DNA of 64,000 nucleotides from Bacteroidota bacterium (GTDB lineage Bacteria; Bacteroidota; Bacteroidia; Cytophagales; Cyclobacteriaceae): NCBI GenBank assembly GCA_016866385.1, contig VGMU01000007.1, positions 1 to 64,000 of the forward strand, read 5' to 3'. Shown piece by piece: positions 62,401 to 64,000 of this stretch (position 1 is its first letter; each line of letters starts with the position of its first letter). The notes under the pieces were generated by a model. It saw only the letters and a program-made list of their open reading frames with translations, ran no database searches and was not told where the DNA came from. The position numbers and the translations under genes were made by a program.

Positions 62401-63198
62401 CTACATCGATCGAATGGCAGTGACAATTTGCAAGACAAGCAATTCTTCAATAAAAATCAAAAACATGGCAATCACCACCGAGGCATTGGCTGCTCGACCT
62501 ACTCCTTCTGTGCCCTTGGAGGAATTATATCCCTTGTAACAACCCACAATGCCTATGGTAAACCCAAACAATAAGGACTTAAGAATGGAAGAAAAAATAT
62601 CGAGAAATGTGATTGCATCAAAGACTTGCACGAAAAAGGTAGATATACTCACCAATTCGTTGGTATTCACATTGACAAATGCTCCCATCAAGGCAACAAA
62701 ATCAGTATACATAACCAAAACAGGAATCATAAATGTAGTCGCCAACACCCGTGTCACCACTAAAAACTTAAAAGGGTTGGTGGCCGATACCTCCATGGCA
62801 TCAATTTGCTCGGTTACTTTCATCGAACCAATTTCGGCCCCAATACCCGATCCTACCTTACCAGCCGCTATCAAGGCCGTCACCAAAGGCCCCATGGCCC
62901 TGACCACAGCGATGGAAATCAATGCAGGTAACCAAGAGGTGGCTCCAAACTCAGACAAGGAAGGCCTGGATTGATTAGTAAATACCACCCCAACAATAAA
63001 TCCTGTGAGCGAAATCAATGGTAAAGATTCTACCCCAATTCTGTAGCATTGTTGGATGACCTCCTTAAACTCATAGGGAGGTAAAAATACCTCTTGAAAA
63101 AATCTTTTTACGAAATTCCATGCGTCAGCCAAGCCCGTAAAAAACTTATCAATTTTTTTCGAAAAAACATTCTTTCGAGTACTTGCCTGTTCTGCCAT
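62401..63198 (-). CDS. MlaE family ABC transporter permease
   Basis: VIQQCYRIGVESLPLISLTGFIVGVVFTNQSRPSLSEFGA, RAMGPLVTALIAAGKVGSGIGAEIGSMKVTEQIDAMEV. Confidence 0.95.
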   Translation of the reverse strand: MAEQASTRKNVFSKKIDKFFTGLADAWNFVKRFFQEVFLPPYEFKEVIQQCYRIGVESLPLISLTGFIVGVVFTNQSRPSLSEFGATSWLPALISIAVVRAMGPLVTALIAAGKVGSGIGAEIGSMKVTEQIDAMEVSATNPFKFLVVTRVLATTFMIPVLVMYTDFVALMGAFVNVNTNELVSISTFFVQVFDAITFLDIFSSILKSLLFGFTIGIVGCYKGYNSSKGTEGVGRAANASVVIAMFLIFIEELLVLQIVTAIRSM

Positions 63199-63840
63199 AG
63201 TAAAAAAGGATGATCAAAAATAAATAATTTTCTCCAATGCGTAGACAAAAAATAGGGATTGGAAGGATTGGCATTTTAAAAGAAAATTTTCATTGGTAAG
63301 TACCAGCATTTCTTCGTCTACTCGGGTACTGGTCTAGATCCGGAATACCGCCAACTTGATGATCTAATTCAAGATTGTTTAGGGCTTTAGGTCTTGAGAA
63401 TCAAAAAATACGTTGGACAACAAAAAAGAAAAGAATTTCACCTAAATAATAATTTTTAGACAAATCTAAATTATTTAGACTAATCAAATTAAGGTGAGTT
63501 TAAATTAAATTTATCAATTTGTAAATCAGTTATTTATATTATTTTTAATTAACCTTTAGTTTATATAAGCATAGATCAATTTTTTATCCAACTAGTAGAA
63601 TCAAGCTTTAAGTAAGTTTTGTCTTCAACAAGTATTTTTCTTTGGATTTGTCTAAATTTCTCTTCAATCCTATGGGAATACGTCCCTTCATTTTCTATCA
63701 AATATTTTGTTAAGTCCAAGAGGATTTGCTCCTCAGGTCGTAGAGAAATTTTAATTAAAATGTTTTGCCCTACCCTAGTGCTAATGACTCAGGAATTTGC
63801 TTTTTGATCAAAATTGGGACAAGAAAAATCAAGTATTTAG

Positions 63841-63999
63841 TCAACGACCACAGATTTCTTTGTATGCACAATAGGTACATTTTTTCTTATCCAAGGTCTG
63901 ATCAAAGACAAGATCAGGATTTAGTATCTCCTCGATAAGTTTTCGTAATCCCTCCTCAAATTCTGCAGCATGGTCTCGATAGTCTAAGATCTCTGTTTT
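63841..63999 (-). CDS. C-terminal fragment of a PD-(D/E)XK nuclease-like protein with Fe-S type cysteines; truncated by window
   Basis: Open to the window edge: KTEILDYRDHAAEFEEGLRKLIEEILNPDLVFDQTLDKKKCTYCAYKEICGR*; CxxCxxxxxC is typical of AddB/RecB-like/Cas4-like C termini. Confidence 0.6.
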   Translation of the reverse strand, partial: KTEILDYRDHAAEFEEGLRKLIEEILNPDLVFDQTLDKKKCTYCAYKEICGR

Positions 64000-64000
64000 A

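Overview
The window looks like a chromosomal segment from a Bacteroidota bacterium, probably Cytophagales / Cyclobacteriaceae-like. This is inferred from gene content, SUF operon layout, TAnnTTTG -7 boxes and a lipidated TamA (TamL). It is mostly housekeeping DNA: lptE, secG, groESL, pfkA, miaA, thyA, a complete suf operon, gltA, hemF, menC, queA, pgi and mlaEFD. It also holds an L-fucose catabolic cluster, several secreted peptidases/acylases and a small accessory island between groEL and an S10 peptidase gene. No CRISPR array, rRNA, prophage or transposase was seen. The best leads are: (1) an 82-bp attC-like hairpin in the accessory island, with cassette-style core-site logic around a lipoprotein gene, a PIN/VapC module and an orphan antitoxin-like gene, and no integrase in view; (2) a near-consensus sigma-54 promoter upstream of groES, about 1.8 kb downstream of a sigma-54 activator gene; (3) a non-phosphorylating L-fucose pathway cluster with no recognisable L-fuconate dehydratase; (4) a REC-Hpt protein whose phosphoacceptor Asp is replaced by Gln, next to a canonical stand-alone REC; (5) operator-like palindromes in front of sufB, lytTR and gltA. 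I did not find a clearly new multi-gene defence or biosynthetic system. All product names come from reading the translations, with no database search.
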